64,000 bases of DNA from Denitrovibrio sp. (GCA_002869185.1 PKTN01000001.1:186001-250000), one strand, 5' to 3'. Shown: positions 24,733 to 34,090, numbered from the stretch's first letter. Notes: generated by a model not told the origin, from the sequence alone. Numbers and translations are program-made.

Positions 24733-27096
24733 ATGGTTAAATTTATAAATCAGCGTGGTAAGCTATTACTTATTTTTGTTATCTCGCTTTCTGTACTTAT
24801 GGGTGTTATCGGTTATTTGATGATCGAGAACCAAAAAAAAATTCTTAGTCATGAAGAGACAAAACAGGCGAGCCTTGAAATTGTCTTAATTTCTGAGTTT
24901 ATCCAAGATTCTCTTATTAGACATGATTATGCAGAAATACGCGAATTTTTGGATAATTGGGGTAAAACTCGATCAAATGTTATCAAGCTGAATGCGTCAT
25001 TTGAAAGTGGTTATGAGCTTCTGAATTATGAATCTACAAATTTTTCGCCTAACGTTGGTTATACTCTTACTAGAGAAATTCAATTTGGAGAGAATAGTCT
25101 TAAACTGGAAATAGTTAGAAGTGCTTCTTTTGTCGATAATGTTATTGAAAAAGTTATTAATGAGCTCTTGGGTGAATCGTTTTTAATAATTGTTGTGATA
25201 GGTCTTGGCTTTTGGTTTATTCTTACTAAATACTCTATTACTCCTATGGAAAAAAAACTATTAAGAAGTACTGAAGCGCTTGTCGCTAGTGAGCAGATGT
25301 ATCGAAGTGTTACATCAAACATACCAAATGGTGCTGTCTTTATTGTTAATAGAGATTTGGAATTCATTTTTGCCGAAGGGAAAGGTCTTTCGGATTTAGG
25401 TCTAAATTCTGATGATCTAATATTTAAAAGTGTAAATGAGGTTATTGAAGGTGAAGCTTATAAAAAAGTTAGCAAGCTTATAAATGAAGCTTTTATAGGA
25501 ACCGAAATAGATACGGATGATATTATATTTAATGGTAAAAATCTTTGGGTACACGCTATCCACTTGCCATCAGCCCAAGGTGAGGGTGGTAAAGTTCTAG
25601 TTATGATTCAAAATATTACAGAACGTAATACTATGCTCAAAGAGTTAGTGTCTGCTAGAGAGCTGGCAGAGTCTGCAAATAGGGCAAAGTCTGAGTTCTT
25701 GGCTAATATGTCACATGAGATCAGAACCCCAATGAATGCCATTTTGGGCTACACAGAGCTACTTAGAACTGAGCGTGATTCAAGATTGACTCAAGATTAT
25801 CTAAAGGGGATATCTTCGGCAGGCAAGGGGCTTCTTGCAATTATTAACGATATTTTAGATCTTTCAAAAATCGAAGCTGGTAAGTTATCTATGGTTTTCG
25901 AGCCTTTATCTATTAAGGGTATAATGGATGATACTGTCTCTATATTCCAAGTATCAGCTGATGCAAAAGGATTGTCTTTAAACGTTGATATTCCTGATAC
26001 AGTTCCTGAATTCATATTCCTCGATGAAAATAGGTTACAACAAATTCTAGTAAATCTGATAGGTAATGCTATCAAATTCACTTCAGAAGGGTACGTGAGT
26101 GTTAAGGTTGAGCATGAAGAATTAGACAATCAGCTAGTAAATATTAGAATTGATATATCTGATACAGGAGTTGGTATTGAAAAAGATCAACTCAATAATG
26201 TATTCGAGTCTTTCACTCAACAAGAGAGACAGAGTACTAGAAAATTTGGTGTAACAGGACTTGGACTTACTATTACAAAGAGCCTAGTGGAAATGATGGG
26301 TGGACGTATTAGCATATCAAGTAAGGTTAATGAAGGCTCTGTATTTACTGTCACTTTTAACAATTTAAAAATAGCTCAAGCTGTTCATTCTAATAAGTAT
26401 AAATTTAGTTTGCCTGATATTGATTTTGAACCTGCAACAATACTTGTTGTGGATGATGTAGAGTCGAATAGGAATGTTATAAGAAACTTTATGAAGACAT
26501 ACTCTGTGACCGTTATTGAGGCGGAGAATGGTGTGGAAGGAGTAGAGTTAGCACAGAAAATTAGACCTGATATCATACTTATGGATATACAGATGCCTGT
26601 TATGGATGGTTATGAAGCCTGTATTAAGATTAAAAAGGTTGAGCATCTTAAGCTAATCCCAATAGTTGCTGTGACTGCATCTGTTTATGGTGAAAGTGAT
26701 AAAATCAAGAATATGATGGATGGGTATGTTACTAAACCTTTCTCAAAATATGAGCTTGTGATGCAACTTGCCGAGTTTTTACCACATAATATACAAGAGT
26801 CCTCTAATGATGATGATAACGGAATTCTAGAAGTCTATGATGTTGCTAATCTTTCTGAGGCTGAGAAACTCTTGATTAGAGAGAAGTTTGGAGAGGAGTT
26901 AACTGAAGTTTTATCATTAATGATTCTCGAGGATGTTGTCTCATTTGCTGAAAAACTTATTTCTTTTTCTGAGACTAATAACATAATTATTGCTTCTAGA
27001 TATGGTTATGAGCTTAAGGGATTAGCAAGTAGTTTTAAAATTGAAGAGATAGAAAGCTCACTACAAAATTTTAACGAAATTATATTTAATAATTAA
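24733..27096 (+). CDS. Hybrid sensor histidine kinase with His-less Hpt-like C-terminus
   Basis: 787 aa. Membrane helix about 10-31, periplasmic segment about 32-147, second helix about 148-166, PAS domain about 185-298. HisKA has His328 in [16 protein letters not shown]; the ATPase domain shows the N box ([10 protein letters not shown]), DTGVGIE and GLGLTI. A receiver domain about 569-682 has D618 ([13 protein letters not shown]). The last 80 residues resemble an Hpt bundle: the motif [11 protein letters not shown] (759-769) matches AHxLKGxAxxFG, but the phospho-accepting His is replaced by Tyr759. So phosphotransfer beyond D618 would need another Hpt, or the tail has another role. Third gene of the operon, 4 bp after the binding protein. 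Confidence 0.92.
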   Translation: MVKFINQRGKLLLIFVISLSVLMGVIGYLMIENQKKILSHEETKQASLEIVLISEFIQDSLIRHDYAEIREFLDNWGKTRSNVIKLNASFESGYELLNYESTNFSPNVGYTLTREIQFGENSLKLEIVRSASFVDNVIEKVINELLGESFLIIVVIGLGFWFILTKYSITPMEKKLLRSTEALVASEQMYRSVTSNIPNGAVFIVNRDLEFIFAEGKGLSDLGLNSDDLIFKSVNEVIEGEAYKKVSKLINEAFIGTEIDTDDIIFNGKNLWVHAIHLPSAQGEGGKVLVMIQNITERNTMLKELVSARELAESANRAKSEFLANMSHEIRTPMNAILGYTELLRTERDSRLTQDYLKGISSAGKGLLAIINDILDLSKIEAGKLSMVFEPLSIKGIMDDTVSIFQVSADAKGLSLNVDIPDTVPEFIFLDENRLQQILVNLIGNAIKFTSEGYVSVKVEHEELDNQLVNIRIDISDTGVGIEKDQLNNVFESFTQQERQSTRKFGVTGLGLTITKSLVEMMGGRISISSKVNEGSVFTVTFNNLKIAQAVHSNKYKFSLPDIDFEPATILVVDDVESNRNVIRNFMKTYSVTVIEAENGVEGVELAQKIRPDIILMDIQMPVMDGYEACIKIKKVEHLKLIPIVAVTASVYGESDKIKNMMDGYVTKPFSKYELVMQLAEFLPHNIQESSNDDDNGILEVYDVANLSEAEKLLIREKFGEELTEVLSLMILEDVVSFAEKLISFSETNNIIIASRYGYELKGLASSFKIEEIESSLQNFNEIIFNN

Positions 27097-27159
27097 CTTT
27101 ATTAAAAAGAAAATCTGCATTATAATACGACATAAGTTATCTTATTAAGGAGTTTTAAC

Positions 27160-27660
27160 ATGGAAAGAAAAGGCGCAGTTACTATGAAAGGCAACCCTAT
27201 GACACTTGTTGGTTATGAAGTTAAAGTTGGAGAGAAGGCTCCTGAGTTTACAGTACTCGACCAAACACTTCAGCCGGTTAAGCTGTCTGACTATGCTGGT
27301 AAAACAGTAGTTATCAGTGTTACGCCATCACTTGATACACCAGTATGTGATTTTCAGATTAGAAAGTTTAATTCAGAAGTAGCGAACAAAGACAATGTTG
27401 TTGTTCTTAATATTAGCATGGACCTTCCATTTGCTATAAAAAGATTTTGCTCAGTTGCAGAGATAGCTGATGCTGTTGCTCTCAGTGACCACAGAGACGC
27501 ATCATTCGGTGAGGCTTTTGGTATGACTATTAAAGAACTTAGACTTCTTGCTAGAGGGGTTTTTGTTGTTGATGCTGCAGGTATACTTACATATGCAGAG
27601 GTTGTTCCTGAGGCTACAGATGCACCAGATTACGATAAGCTTGTAGCTTTTCTTGGCTAA
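27160..27660 (+). CDS. tpx: Thiol peroxidase (Tpx)
   Basis: 166-aa atypical two-cysteine peroxiredoxin that reduces hydrogen and organic peroxides with thioredoxin. Peroxidatic Cys63 lies in SVTPSLDTPVCDFQIRKFN, resolving Cys97 in KRFCSVAE; both are as in E. coli Tpx. The arginine of the active site is also present (LLARGVFVVD). AAGGAG lies 8 bases before the ATG. A TATAAT at 27121-27126 is a plausible -10, but its -35 is poor. Stand-alone gene with its own terminator. Confidence 0.95.
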   Translation: MERKGAVTMKGNPMTLVGYEVKVGEKAPEFTVLDQTLQPVKLSDYAGKTVVISVTPSLDTPVCDFQIRKFNSEVANKDNVVVLNISMDLPFAIKRFCSVAEIADAVALSDHRDASFGEAFGMTIKELRLLARGVFVVDAAGILTYAEVVPEATDAPDYDKLVAFLG

Positions 27661-27697
27661 TAAATAAAATAAACTATTTTATAAATAGAAATATAAG

Positions 27698-27723
27698 AGG
27701 GGGCTTAATTGCCCCCTTTTTTT
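27698..27723. terminator. Strong terminator between tpx and the BASS-family gene
   Basis: AGGGGGC (27698-27704), loop TTAATT, GCCCCCT (27711-27717), then a run of seven Ts. It terminates tpx; the minus strand has only short T runs after the stem, so action in that direction is weaker. Confidence 0.92.
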
Positions 27724-28735
27724 ATGCGTGAAAATTAGCGTTCATTGTTTGTATTTCTTCTTTCTCTTTGAAAATCTTTGGGACAATCTTAATATACCAT
27801 GCGGCTGATTGTATCTGTATTACGTATGCCAGTGAGATAAGAAGAGCTATTGTAGAACCTTCTTTTCCGAATGCTGTCATGGCAATGGCCAGAGCTATCG
27901 AAAGGTCTCTCATTACCACTCCAAATACCATAGCAATCGCATCTTCACGAGAGAAGAGCAGTTTTCCAATGATAGTGAGCATTACATAAGAGAGCGTATA
28001 AAATATCGCAAGTGGAATAAGTATTGTAAGTATGTCTGTTGGATTCGCTAAGATATTCTTAGCTTTGAGTGACATAGCAACGAAGGCAATCATTGTCACA
28101 CCTAATGCAGAAAAGGGTGCAAATTTTGGTTTGTAAACTTCTGACCAAGCTTTATCTCCGTGTTTTTTGCGTATAGTTTGTTGTGTTGCAAGTCCTGCTA
28201 ATAGCGGAACAAAAACAAAAAGGCAAATTTGCTTAAACATATGAATCATATCAACGTCTACGTTTGCTCCCATAAAGACCTTTGTGTATACAGGAGCCGC
28301 AAAAGCACCTATCAAAAGTCCAAATACAAGCATCTTAGTCGCAGCTTCTTTGTTTCCTTTCGCAAAACCTGTCCATGAGATTGTCATTCCTGATGCTGGT
28401 AATACACCAATAAGGAAAAGACCAACAGCCCAAAGACCGTATTTTGGGTCAACACCATGAAAAAAACTTTTTCCAATAGCATAGACTACAGCAGGAACAA
28501 GAATAAAGTTTATAAGCTGTGTTGTTATTTGTAGTTTTAAATCTCTACCTTTAAAGATAGATTTTACATTTAATGTGGTCATCATAGGGTAGACCATAAG
28601 GAATGTAATTGGGATTATGAGTTGCTTAAGTGGTTTGGCATCAAAGATAAAACCGCCACCTATTAGACCAAGGACCATTGATATTGGTATAGCCCAAACT
28701 AAGTTCTTCTGTAATATAGATAGATACTTAACCAT
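27722..28735 (-). CDS. Bile acid:sodium symporter / ACR3-superfamily membrane transporter
   Basis: 337 aa with about ten hydrophobic helices. Motifs fit the BASS/ACR3 superfamily: IPITFLMVYPMMTTLNVKSI, GLFLIGVLPASGMTISWTGFAKGN and the second-half GVVMRDLSIALAIAMTAFG. Members of this branch are often annotated as arsenite efflux (ACR3) or organic anion/sodium symport proteins. The ACR3 cysteine in helix 4 (usually in a PC motif) is not seen: the text reads LPASG, so arsenite export is doubtful. No arsR or arsC is adjacent. Substrate unknown. Confidence 0.75.
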   Translation of the reverse strand: MVKYLSILQKNLVWAIPISMVLGLIGGGFIFDAKPLKQLIIPITFLMVYPMMTTLNVKSIFKGRDLKLQITTQLINFILVPAVVYAIGKSFFHGVDPKYGLWAVGLFLIGVLPASGMTISWTGFAKGNKEAATKMLVFGLLIGAFAAPVYTKVFMGANVDVDMIHMFKQICLFVFVPLLAGLATQQTIRKKHGDKAWSEVYKPKFAPFSALGVTMIAFVAMSLKAKNILANPTDILTILIPLAIFYTLSYVMLTIIGKLLFSREDAIAMVFGVVMRDLSIALAIAMTAFGKEGSTIALLISLAYVIQIQSAAWYIKIVPKIFKEKEEIQTMNANFHA

Positions 28736-28890
28736 TATTTACACCTTTTAATTATAAACGTATGTTCGTTATTGTTTTTTGACTTTAATATTCAAATTTC
28801 GATATGTCAAGATATATATTGGTCATATGCCTATAATAAATTTAGGTAAGAAAGTAAACTGTTAATTACAGTTATTAATAAATTGAAAAG

Positions 28891-29271
28891 TTAAGATTTT
28901 GTGTTAAGAAGGTTTGTAATAATAGCGTTAAGTTTTTTCATCTCTTCAAAGAAGTTACATTCACAAGCTATGTCACTTTCGAGGCAGTTCCAGCTCTTTT
29001 TAACTTCTTCCATGAAATCTTGGGTTTCTTGCGTAGGGTTATCACCATATTTAATGATATGTAGAAAGAATTTTGTCGGAGTCATCCATGTTTGAGACCA
29101 TTTCCATGAGCCGTCATTAAAACTGTCGATAAACGTTTTCATCCTACAGTTGTTATTACGAAAATCTGAGCATTCGTATGATTTACAAATACCTTGAAGA
29201 AGTAATTCAATAGATTCATCATTGATTTCGATATTAGAATTTTCAGTCACTGGAATTAGTTTCTTATTCAT
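28891..29271 (-). CDS. Hypothetical cysteine-rich protein
   Basis: 126 aa from the ATG at 29271, which has AAAGAGTG upstream; the open frame extends to 29340 but without a ribosome site. Not recognised. It carries about seven cysteines in two groups (ICKSYECSDFRNNNC and WNCLESDIACEC), suggesting metal or cluster binding, and a tryptophan-rich stretch GSWKWSQTWMTPTKFFLH between. No signal peptide or membrane helix. It stands alone between the BASS-family and MTA phosphorylase genes. Confidence 0.6.
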   Translation of the reverse strand: MNKKLIPVTENSNIEINDESIELLLQGICKSYECSDFRNNNCRMKTFIDSFNDGSWKWSQTWMTPTKFFLHIIKYGDNPTQETQDFMEEVKKSWNCLESDIACECNFFEEMKKLNAIITNLLNTKS

Positions 29272-29441
29272 ATTCACTCTTTGTCTAGCGTATGCTAGTT
29301 GTATATTTCTTATCTTATAAACAATATATACATCTGTCAATGAAATGGAATAGTTATGTATGAGATTTTGTAAAAAAGTGGTATCAAAAAAAAATATATG
29401 ATAATATTCACGTTGATAATTGATTGTAATTGGAGGCTCTT

Positions 29442-30206
29442 ATGATAAAGATCGGAATAATTGGCGGTTCAGGGCTAGATAACCCTGATATTTTAAAAAA
29501 TCCAAGATTTGTAGAAGTGACTACACCATATGGAGCCCCTTCTTCTGGGCTTACATGTGGCTCTATAGAAGGTGTGGAAGTTGCTATCCTCGCAAGACAT
29601 GGTAAAGACCATTCAATATATCCAAGTGCTGTTAACTCACGTGCAAATATCACAGCCCTAAAAGAATATGGCTGTACACACATACTCGCTGCAACTGCTG
29701 TTGGCTCACTCAGAGAAGAGATTGAGCCAGGGCACTTAGTATTTCCGTCACAATTTATAGATTTCACAAGGAAGAGGGAAGTTACCTTCTTTGATAAGGG
29801 CGAAGTTGTTCATACACCTATGGCTGAGCCATTCTGCCCTAACCTTAGAGCTCTGTTTGCAGAGACGGCAAAAGGCTTAGGTTATGACTACCACGAAAAT
29901 AAGACTGTTATCACAATCGAAGGACCTAGATTCTCAACTCAGGCTGAGAGCCATATGTTTAGAGGTTTTGGTGCAGATATTATCAATATGAGTACCGTTC
30001 CAGAGGTTAATCTTGCTCGTGAGGCAAAACTTCATTACGCATCTGTCGCTATGTCAACCGATTACGACTGCTGGCGTGAAGAGGAAGAACCAGTCACTTG
30101 GGAGATGATCCTTAATACCATGAAGAATAACGCTGATAAAGTTATAAATCTTTTCACAACAGTAATACCAAAAGTCGCTGAACAGAGCGACGTTTGCAAG
30201 ATATAA
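29442..30206 (+). CDS. mtnP: S-methyl-5'-thioadenosine phosphorylase
   Basis: 254 aa; phosphorolyses methylthioadenosine to adenine and 5-methylthioribose-1-phosphate. Start at ATG 29442, five bases after GGAGG. Family marks: IGIIGGSGLDNP (phosphate site), ILARHGKDHSIYPSAVNSRANI, the substrate-binding INMSTVPEVNLAREA and the STDYDCW motif, which separates MTA phosphorylases from purine nucleoside phosphorylases (Asp pair for adenine). The adenine made is the substrate of Apt, the next gene, 10 bp away. Confidence 0.92.
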   Translation: MIKIGIIGGSGLDNPDILKNPRFVEVTTPYGAPSSGLTCGSIEGVEVAILARHGKDHSIYPSAVNSRANITALKEYGCTHILAATAVGSLREEIEPGHLVFPSQFIDFTRKREVTFFDKGEVVHTPMAEPFCPNLRALFAETAKGLGYDYHENKTVITIEGPRFSTQAESHMFRGFGADIINMSTVPEVNLAREAKLHYASVAMSTDYDCWREEEEPVTWEMILNTMKNNADKVINLFTTVIPKVAEQSDVCKI

Positions 30207-30216
30207 GGAGATATTT

Positions 30217-30750
30217 ATGCCAATTAAAGGACGTATTAGAACGATTCCGGATTACCCTAAGAAAGGGATCATGTTCAGAGATATCACTACACTGCTCCAA
30301 GACCCAGTAGGTTATCAGCTTGTTATTGATGCATTCACTAATAAGTATAAAGATGGCGGACTAGATTTCGACATTATCGCAGGTATAGAGGCTCGTGGCT
30401 TTATTATGGGTGGTGCGTTGGCATACACGCTAGGGAAGGGATTCGTTCCTATCAGAAAACCAGGGAAGCTTCCAGGCGAAACTGTAGGTCAGGAATATAC
30501 ATTAGAGTATGGTGTTGATAGCCTTGAAATGCATATAGATGCATTCGAAAAAGGTAAGAGAGTACTTATCGTTGATGATCTGCTCGCTACAGGAGGAACA
30601 GCTGCTGCTGCCGCTAAATTAGTGGAAAAGCTCGGCGGTGTTGTTGCTGAGATGGCTTTCATCGTTAATCTTCCAGACATCGGCGGAGAGCAAAAACTCC
30701 TCGACTTAGGTTATAGCCTTAACTGTCTCACTGAGTTCGAAGGGGATTAA
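30217..30750 (+). CDS. apt: Adenine phosphoribosyltransferase
   Basis: 177 aa, typical length. Converts adenine and PRPP to AMP. N-terminal IRTIPDYPKKGIMFRDITTLL and EARGFIMGGALAYTLGKGFVPIRKPGKLPGET are Apt signatures; the PRPP-binding motif is VLIVDDLLATGGTAAAA. AAGGAG precedes the ATG. Second gene of an adenine-salvage pair with the MTA phosphorylase; a strong terminator follows. Confidence 0.97.
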   Translation: MPIKGRIRTIPDYPKKGIMFRDITTLLQDPVGYQLVIDAFTNKYKDGGLDFDIIAGIEARGFIMGGALAYTLGKGFVPIRKPGKLPGETVGQEYTLEYGVDSLEMHIDAFEKGKRVLIVDDLLATGGTAAAAAKLVEKLGGVVAEMAFIVNLPDIGGEQKLLDLGYSLNCLTEFEGD

Positions 30751-30774
30751 TTTTAGTCAAATATATAATCTATC

Positions 30775-30808
30775 AAGCCTGTGGTTAACGCTTCAGGCTT
30801 TTTTTTTG
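30775..30808 (+). terminator. Terminator after apt
   Basis: AAGCCTG (30775-30781) pairs with CAGGCTT (30794-30800), followed by a long T run. Confidence 0.9.
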
Positions 30809-30896
30809 AATGGAATATATCCAAATAAAAATACATGTTGCTTATTTTAGTAGATAAGTGGATTAGTATAGCTGATTTATTTATAGAGGTGCTTGA

Positions 30897-31463
30897 ATGA
30901 CTTTTGAGTTTGATCTGTTTGCTACATTATTGCTTCCGCTATTAATTATGATAGCTAAGATTGTTGAAGTGACAATGGGAACCTTGAGAATCATGTTTAT
31001 CTCTAAGGGGATAAGGATTGCCGCTGTATGTGTTGGTTTTTTCGAAGTTTTAATATGGATAGCCGCTATAGGGCAAGTTATGCAGAATTTATCCAATGTT
31101 ACAAATTATTTTGCTTATGCTATAGGTTTCTCTATAGGTAACTATACAGGTATGGTTTTAGAGCAGAAATTGTCTATAGGCTATATTCTCGTTCGTATCA
31201 TCACCAAACATGACGCTACTGATCTGGTTGAGTCAATGCGTACACAAGGGTATCAAGTGACTGATACGGATGCTACGGGTAACCTTGGTCATGTAAAAGT
31301 TATATTCACAGTTGTACGCAGAAAGAAACTCGATAAAGTAGTACAGATAATAAAAAAGTTTAACCCAAAAGCGTTTTATACAATAGAAGATATGCGGTTT
31401 GTTAGCGAAGATGCTCTGCCTAATAATATTGCAAGTAAGACTTTTTTCTCCAAGAGGAAGTAA
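30897..31463 (+). CDS. UPF0316/DUF2179 membrane protein
   Basis: 188 aa. Three N-terminal membrane helices (about 8-28, 38-60, 65-85) resemble the DUF5698 region, with TLRIMFISKGIRIAAVCVGFFEV. A cytoplasmic DUF2179 domain follows (ILVRIITKHDATDLVESMRTQGYQVTDTDATG ... VKVIFTVVRRKKLDKV, broken here). The architecture is that of the UPF0316 family. Function unknown; DUF2179 domains are thought to bind small ligands. GAGGTG precedes the ATG. Stand-alone. Confidence 0.85.
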   Translation: MTFEFDLFATLLLPLLIMIAKIVEVTMGTLRIMFISKGIRIAAVCVGFFEVLIWIAAIGQVMQNLSNVTNYFAYAIGFSIGNYTGMVLEQKLSIGYILVRIITKHDATDLVESMRTQGYQVTDTDATGNLGHVKVIFTVVRRKKLDKVVQIIKKFNPKAFYTIEDMRFVSEDALPNNIASKTFFSKRK

Positions 31464-31486
31464 ACTGAAGATTTGAGAGTTTGGCT

Positions 31487-31513
31487 GAGATTGCTTCTAT
31501 TTGTTCTCAATAG
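31487..31513. repeat. Possible degenerate copy of a dispersed GAGATTGCTTC-type repeat
   Basis: GAGATTGCTTC followed by a weaker match to the rest of a widespread intergenic bacterial repeat (GAGATTGCTTCGCTTCGCTCGCAATGAC type). The second half matches at only about half its positions, so this is tentative. The remaining sequence from 31464 to 31586 has nothing else I can assign. Confidence 0.3.
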
Positions 31514-31586
31514 TAAAAGGTTGGGTTCGACCAACGGGAGAATGTCATCTGTAATGTGTTTTGGCTACTCGAGGTATAAAATAAAA

Positions 31587-31660
31587 CGGGCGATGCGAGA
31601 ATCGAACTCACGACACCAGGCTTCGGAGGCCTGTGCTCTATCCAACTGAGCTAATCGCCC
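31587..31660 (-). tRNA. tRNA-Arg (anticodon CCG)
   Basis: A full cloverleaf reads on the minus strand from 31660: acceptor GGGCGAT/ATCGCCC, D arm GCTCAGTTGGATAGAGC, anticodon arm CAGGC-CTCCGAA-GCCTG with anticodon CCG (decodes CGG), 5-base variable loop, T arm with TTCGATT. 74 nt, discriminator G, no encoded CCA. A T-rich stretch follows the 3' end. Confidence 0.95.
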
Positions 31661-31792
31661 TCATATATATTATAAACCCTTCTGCCTCATCTTAATAAGG
31701 CGAGCGAAAGCATACGTATCCCTGAATATCTTACCTTCAACTCCTATGCCGAGTAATATGATGCAAAAAGAGTGAAAGTATATTGTATTAAC

Positions 31793-32362
31793 TTATAACA
31801 AGCCTGAAGGTGCTATCTTCAGCTTCACTGTAGAGAAGTCTTCGTGGAGTTGCAAGTTAATAACCTCAAACCCTTTCTTCTCATAATGTGCCCTTACATC
31901 ATAATTAAACTCTATAGGTATACCAGAGATGACAAGCTGTCCGTCTGACTTTAAGGAATCCTTTATAAAGCCTGATATGTCTACGAGTATGTCAAAGTAT
32001 ATATTAGCGAATATAATGTCGAATTGAGCTTTTATGCAGTCCTGTAGACCACATATGATGTGATTGTTAGTAATATCATTTAGTTCGTTGCAGTTAATGG
32101 CAGTTTTACAAGCGTTATAGAATAGGTAATATCCGTAAACATCTTTTGCTCCAAGTAGGCTTGCACAAATTCCTAGTATTCCTGTTCCACAGCCAATATC
32201 CAGCACTGTTTTATTTTCGAGTTGCATAGATTCAAGGTGTTTAATACATGCCTGTGTGGTCTCGTGCTCACCACTGCCGAAGGCTCCTTGATATATCTTT
32301 GCCGTTTTGCCATTACATAATGGTATATAGTGTATTTTTCGTTCTTGCATAGTCGTTTCCAT
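31793..32362 (-). CDS. Small PrmA-like methyltransferase, N-terminal domain absent
   Basis: 189 aa from ATG 32362; the open frame runs up to 32506 but that part is a hydrophobic stretch overlapping the asd promoter. The core resembles ribosomal protein L11 methyltransferase: YQGAFGSGEHETTQACIKHLE (PrmA FGTGxHxTT motif), VLDIGCGTGILGICASLLGA (motif I) and IIFANIYFDILVDI (catalytic-loop region). The PrmA N-terminal L11-binding domain is missing (PrmA is about 290 aa). At the end of strand 2 the SAM-ribose acidic residue expected in VxGxDxDP is not present: the text reads VYGYYLFYNA. So either a divergent methyltransferase or a decayed one. A shifted short frame within this region was not found. 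Confidence 0.65.
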   Translation of the reverse strand: METTMQERKIHYIPLCNGKTAKIYQGAFGSGEHETTQACIKHLESMQLENKTVLDIGCGTGILGICASLLGAKDVYGYYLFYNACKTAINCNELNDITNNHIICGLQDCIKAQFDIIFANIYFDILVDISGFIKDSLKSDGQLVISGIPIEFNYDVRAHYEKKGFEVINLQLHEDFSTVKLKIAPSGLL

Positions 32363-32446
32363 GAAGAGAGTTACCATAAAAATGATCAGAGGTGCAAGAA
32401 AGTATTTCAAAACTGCGTAATAATTGCTCCAATACACTATTAATAC

Positions 32447-32475
32447 TTGACATAATGAACCAATGAGCATATTTG
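32447..32475 (+). promoter_or_regulatory. Possible promoter of asd
   Basis: TTGACA at 32447-32452, then 17 bp and TATTTG at 32470-32475. The -35 is perfect, the -10 poor. Confidence 0.4.
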
Positions 32476-32507
32476 TTTTAGTCACAACTTTATATACGAG
32501 GTGCAAT

Positions 32508-33527
32508 GTGTCAGAATTTCAAAAGAAAGCTGCTTATAATGTAGCACTAGTAGGCGCGACAGGCGCAGTAGGTGAAACATTCCTTAACATCCTTGCGGAG
32601 AGAAATTTCCCAATAGCAGAGCTTAAGCTTCTCGCTTCTAAACGCTCAGCAGGTAAAGAACTCACGTATGATGGCAAGACGTATAAAGTTGAAGAGTTGA
32701 CGCACGACAGTTTTGAGGGTGTAGATATTGCACTTTTCAGTGCTGGTGGCGGAAGAAGCCTTGAGTATGCTCCATCAGCTGTTAAAGCTGGTGCGATAGT
32801 TATCGATAACTCATCCGCTTTCCGTATGGATCCGACTGTTCCGCTTGTTGTCCCAGAGGTTAACCCTGAGGACGCATTTAAGCATAACGGAATCATCGCT
32901 AACCCTAACTGTACAACAATCATCATGCTTGTGGCTCTTAAGCCTCTGTATGATTACTCAAAAATTAAGAACGTAGTTGTTTCATCGTATCAGTCAACAT
33001 CAGGTGCAGGTGCACTTGCTATGGAAGAACTGGAAAATCAGGCGAGACAATGGGTAAATGGTGAAAAACTTGTAGTAGATAAGTTCGCTCATCAGATACT
33101 TTTCAACGTTATCCCTCATGTGGATTCTTTCACTGATAATGGATATACAAAAGAAGAGATGAAGATGTTTAATGAGACTCAGAAGATGCTACATGATACA
33201 GATATCAAAGTTAGTGCAACCTGTGTTCGTGTTCCGACACTCTCAGCGCACTCAGAATCTGTTACTATTGAAACTGTTGATCCTATAAGTCCAGATAAAG
33301 CACGTGAGCTTTTTGCTGCGGCTCCAGGGCTTGAAGTTATTGATGATACAGCAAATGCAAAATACCCTATGCCATTAGAAGTAGCTGGTGGAGACACTTG
33401 CTATGTAGGTAGAGTTAGAACAGATATCGCTCGTGATAACTCTCTTACTTTCTGGGTTGTAGGCGATCAACTTAGAAAAGGAGCTGCAACTAACGCTGTG
33501 CAAATTGCAGAACTGTTTGTTAAGTAA
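32508..33527 (+). CDS. asd: Aspartate-semialdehyde dehydrogenase
   Basis: 339 aa; makes aspartate semialdehyde for lysine, diaminopimelate, threonine and methionine synthesis. The start is GTG at 32508 with GAGG six bases upstream; an in-frame ATG at 32463 lacks a ribosome site and would add 15 residues unlike the family. NADP loop VALVGATGAVGETFL, catalytic Cys135 in NPNCTTIIM, SSYQSTSGAGALAMEEL and RVPTLSAHSESV are all conserved. Stand-alone with strong terminator. Confidence 0.96.
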   Translation: MSEFQKKAAYNVALVGATGAVGETFLNILAERNFPIAELKLLASKRSAGKELTYDGKTYKVEELTHDSFEGVDIALFSAGGGRSLEYAPSAVKAGAIVIDNSSAFRMDPTVPLVVPEVNPEDAFKHNGIIANPNCTTIIMLVALKPLYDYSKIKNVVVSSYQSTSGAGALAMEELENQARQWVNGEKLVVDKFAHQILFNVIPHVDSFTDNGYTKEEMKMFNETQKMLHDTDIKVSATCVRVPTLSAHSESVTIETVDPISPDKARELFAAAPGLEVIDDTANAKYPMPLEVAGGDTCYVGRVRTDIARDNSLTFWVVGDQLRKGAATNAVQIAELFVK

Positions 33528-33553
33528 AAACCTTAGTTAACTTATTATACACA

Positions 33554-33590
33554 AATACCCTCATCTATTTTTAGGCGAGGGTATTTTTTT
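33554..33590 (+). terminator. Terminator after asd
   Basis: AATACCCTC (33554-33562) pairs with GAGGGTATT (33577-33585) and a long T run follows. The 33591-33817 stretch upstream of the HU gene is AT-rich; a TATAAT is present in it but I could not find a convincing -35. Confidence 0.88.
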
Positions 33591-33817
33591 TATTATATTT
33601 TAATATATAAGAATCGTTATATATAAGAAATGTTTATCTCTTGTGAAATTATAGAACATATGTTTGTTATAATTGTTATAAAGGTAACAGAAATCGTTAG
33701 TTTTAGATTTCAATATTAATAATTGATAGACTTTTTTTGCTTGAAAGTCATTATTTGCTTGATTTTATGGGATTCCACGTGTATATAATTTTAACTTCTT
33801 GACGTTAGGAGGTTGTA

Positions 33818-34090
33818 GTGAACAAGAAAGAGCTAATCGAAAAGATCGCCGATATGGCTGGTCTCAAAAAATCAGATGCTGAAAAAGCACTCAAAGCTTT
33901 CGAAGATGCCACAGTTGAGGCACTTAAAGCTAGCGACAAGGTAACACTTGTTGGTTTTGGTACATTTTCCGTATCAGAACGCAAAGAACGCAAAGGTAGA
34001 AACCCTCAGACAGGCGCTGAGATGACTATACCTGCGAAGAAAGTGCCTAAATTCACACCTGGCAAGCTTTTCAAAGATTCCATCGACTAA
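33818..34090 (+). CDS. HU-family DNA-binding protein
   Basis: 90 aa, the normal HU length. GTG start at 33818 with AGGAGG upstream. MNKKELIEKIADMAGLKKSDAEKALKAFEDA forms the helical half (read in two pieces), and GFGTFSVSERKERKGRNPQTG the DNA-binding beta arm with the RNPQTG tip. It is a nucleoid-associated protein that bends DNA. Stand-alone, with a following terminator. Confidence 0.96.
   Translation: MNKKELIEKIADMAGLKKSDAEKALKAFEDATVEALKASDKVTLVGFGTFSVSERKERKGRNPQTGAEMTIPAKKVPKFTPGKLFKDSID

Noticed and set aside
27722-28735. Arsenite efflux pump ACR3
   Set aside because: The helix-4 cysteine motif typical of ACR3 is not present and no ars genes are adjacent; kept as a superfamily call only.
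31520-31535. Short hairpin GTTGG-GTTCGA-CCAAC that looks like a T arm
   Set aside because: No acceptor, D or anticodon arm surrounds it, so it is not a tRNA; no T tract follows, so not a terminator.
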